From Bacillota bacterium (GTDB lineage: Bacteria > Bacillota_A > Clostridia > DSM-8532): 6,517 nt of DNA. Position numbers and translations under genes: made by a program. The notes under the pieces were generated by a model. It saw nothing but the letters and a program-made list of their open reading frames with translations, searched no databases and was not told where the DNA came from. Shown here in pieces: positions 5,812-6,517 of this stretch (the first letter of the stretch is position 1; every line of letters starts with the position of its first letter). Where the stretch lies: positions 1 through 6,517 of the forward strand of contig JAFADM010000147.1 in NCBI GenBank assembly GCA_023424865.1, given 5' to 3'.

Positions 5812-5847
5812 TAAATAGCTGAAAGTTAACACCTTATATAACGGATT
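5812..5847 (+). repeat. Copy B of a sequence shared upstream of two terminators
   Basis: It starts 10 bases after the acetyltransferase stop with TAAATAGCT and ends in TATAACGGATT, matching 319-353 in about 29 of 37 columns. Like copy A, it precedes a terminator hairpin with a GCCG stem. Confidence 0.4.
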
Positions 5848-5855
5848 AAATGTAC

Positions 5856-5889
5856 AAGCCGCCTGGTGTTAGAGAGTCTGGCGGCTTTT
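5856..5889 (+). terminator. Rho-independent terminator of the acetyltransferase gene
   Basis: Arms AAGCCGCC (5856-5863) and GGCGGCTT (5880-5887) form a perfect 8-bp GC-rich stem around a 16-base loop, followed by a short T-run (TTTT, then AATCTT). It lies 54 bases after the acetyltransferase stop and separates it from the sigma factor gene. Confidence 0.7.
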
Positions 5890-5994
5890 AATCTTGCCTG
5901 TTTTTTCTAAAGCCTAATCAACGGTGTATTAATCGATGGTTTTAACAAATTAAAAATGAACTTTTGGCAACTCTGGTTTGTATCTGTTTATGAG

Positions 5995-6000
5995 AGGAGG
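5995..6000 (+). promoter_or_regulatory. Ribosome binding site deciding the sigma factor start
   Basis: A consensus AGGAGG, within GAGAGGAGG, lies 9 bases before an in-frame TTG at 6010. The earlier in-frame ATG at 5956 has only A+T-rich sequence and no ribosome site before it. Confidence 0.8.
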
Positions 6001-6009
6001 CGCAAAGCT

Positions 6010-6516
6010 TTGATTGACAAGCACATCGAACAATACGGTAAACGGTTGTATGGGCTATGTGTGACCCTTTGCGCCGCTTCCCCGGGCTCTGCGGAGGCAG
6101 ACGACCTCTATCAGGAAACCTGGCTCAAGGCAGTTAAGCATTTTTCTCAATACGATGCTGCCAGAGAATTTGAGCCCTGGCTGACACGAATTTGTGTGAA
6201 TACCTACCGCAACACACTGAGGCGGATAGTCAGAAGCCCATTTTTCAATGCCTTTTCCAGTAACGAAGAAAAGGATGCGGTTATCCGGTCTGTTGCGGCG
6301 TCCCCCCCTTTGGATTACAGCTCTTTGCACCAGGCCGTTAATGAATTGCCCCAAAAGCTGAGATTGACCCTAATCCTTTTCTATTTTCAGGACAGGGATC
6401 TTAAATCCACCGCTGAGACGCTTGGTATACCCGTAGGTACGGTAAAATCCCGGCTCAATAAATCCAAAAAGCTTTTAAAGGAGGCTTTGGAAAATGAAAC
6501 AGATATACACTTTTGA
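6010..6516 (+). CDS. ECF-type RNA polymerase sigma factor (sigma-70 family)
   Basis: From the TTG start the product is 168 residues, the usual size of an ECF sigma factor; it directs RNA polymerase to a small set of stress promoters. Region 2 covers about 9-72, with the core-binding DDLYQETWLKA (31-41) and EPWLTRICVNTYRN (55-68), which reads the -10. After a linker, region 4 covers about 105-160: LPQKLR (113-118), then a helix-turn-helix ending GTVKSRLNKSKKLL (143-156) that reads the -35. There is no region 3 or 1, as in ECF factors. Starting instead at ATG 5956 would add an 18-residue tail (MNFWQLWFVS...) unlike the family and without a ribosome site. The next gene begins inside the last codons, as in a typical sigma/anti-sigma pair. 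The group and target promoter cannot be assigned from this window. Confidence 0.92.
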   Translation: MIDKHIEQYGKRLYGLCVTLCAASPGSAEADDLYQETWLKAVKHFSQYDAAREFEPWLTRICVNTYRNTLRRIVRSPFFNAFSSNEEKDAVIRSVAASPPLDYSSLHQAVNELPQKLRLTLILFYFQDRDLKSTAETLGIPVGTVKSRLNKSKKLLKEALENETDIHF

Positions 6517-6517
6517 T
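6494..6517 (+). CDS. Start of the next gene, probably an anti-sigma factor (cut by window edge)
   Basis: An ATG at 6494 opens a second frame (MKQIYTFD, open at the window end) 9 bases after a consensus AAAGGAGG (6477-6484) lying inside the sigma gene. It overlaps the sigma gene by 23 bases. Genes overlapping an ECF sigma this way usually encode its membrane-bound anti-sigma factor; only eight codons are visible, so that role rests on position alone. Confidence 0.6.

Noticed and set aside
5956..6009. Upstream ATG start for the sigma factor
   Set aside because: No ribosome site precedes it, and the extension is unlike the family; TTG 6010 has a consensus AGGAGG.

Overview
The window looks like chromosomal DNA from a low-to-mid GC Firmicute, most likely a Clostridia-type anaerobe. 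The basis is the strong AGGAGG-type ribosome sites, the TTG starts, the A+T-rich intergenic regions, a DUF4491 membrane protein, a short PerR-like regulator, and a lipoprotein with a Gram-positive style short signal. No rRNA, tRNA, CRISPR, phage or transposase gene was seen. Every gap between genes is under 300 bases.

Layout, left to right: (a) the 3' end of a TPR-like gene (3-329, +), cut by the window edge, followed by a strong bidirectional terminator; (b) a lipoprotein gene pointing left (423-1433, -) with a duplicated C-terminal module; (c) a divergent intergenic region (1434-1680) carrying a perR promoter and overlapping operator-like dyads; (d) a compact rightward operon, perR-like regulator / catalase / DUF4491 small membrane protein (1681-3949), with the perR stop codon inside the catalase ribosome site and the catalase stop overlapping the next start; (e) a 240-base gap dominated by a 19-bp-arm hairpin; (f) an AHL-lactonase-like metallo-hydrolase (4190-4894); (g) a short gap with an inverted repeat and a 7-residue leader-like mini-ORF; (h) a GNAT acetyltransferase (5034-5801) and a terminator; (i) an ECF sigma factor gene (6010-6516), with the next gene, probably an anti-sigma factor, starting inside its 3' end and running off the window.

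How the genes may work together: the best supported unit is the peroxide-defence operon. A PerR-type Fe/Mn repressor would sense H2O2 and de-repress itself, the catalase that destroys H2O2, and the coupled DUF4491 protein, whose role is unknown. The lactonase-like enzyme, the acetyltransferase and the ECF sigma module are single accessory units with no visible functional link. They fit a general pattern of stress, signal or antibiotic handling, but that is inference. I did not find a clearly new multi-gene system. The most unusual items are the DUF4491 gene coupled to catalase, the Glu replacing Asp in the PerR metal site, the leader mini-ORF before the acetyltransferase, the large hairpin at 4008-4071, and the related sequences preceding two separate terminators.
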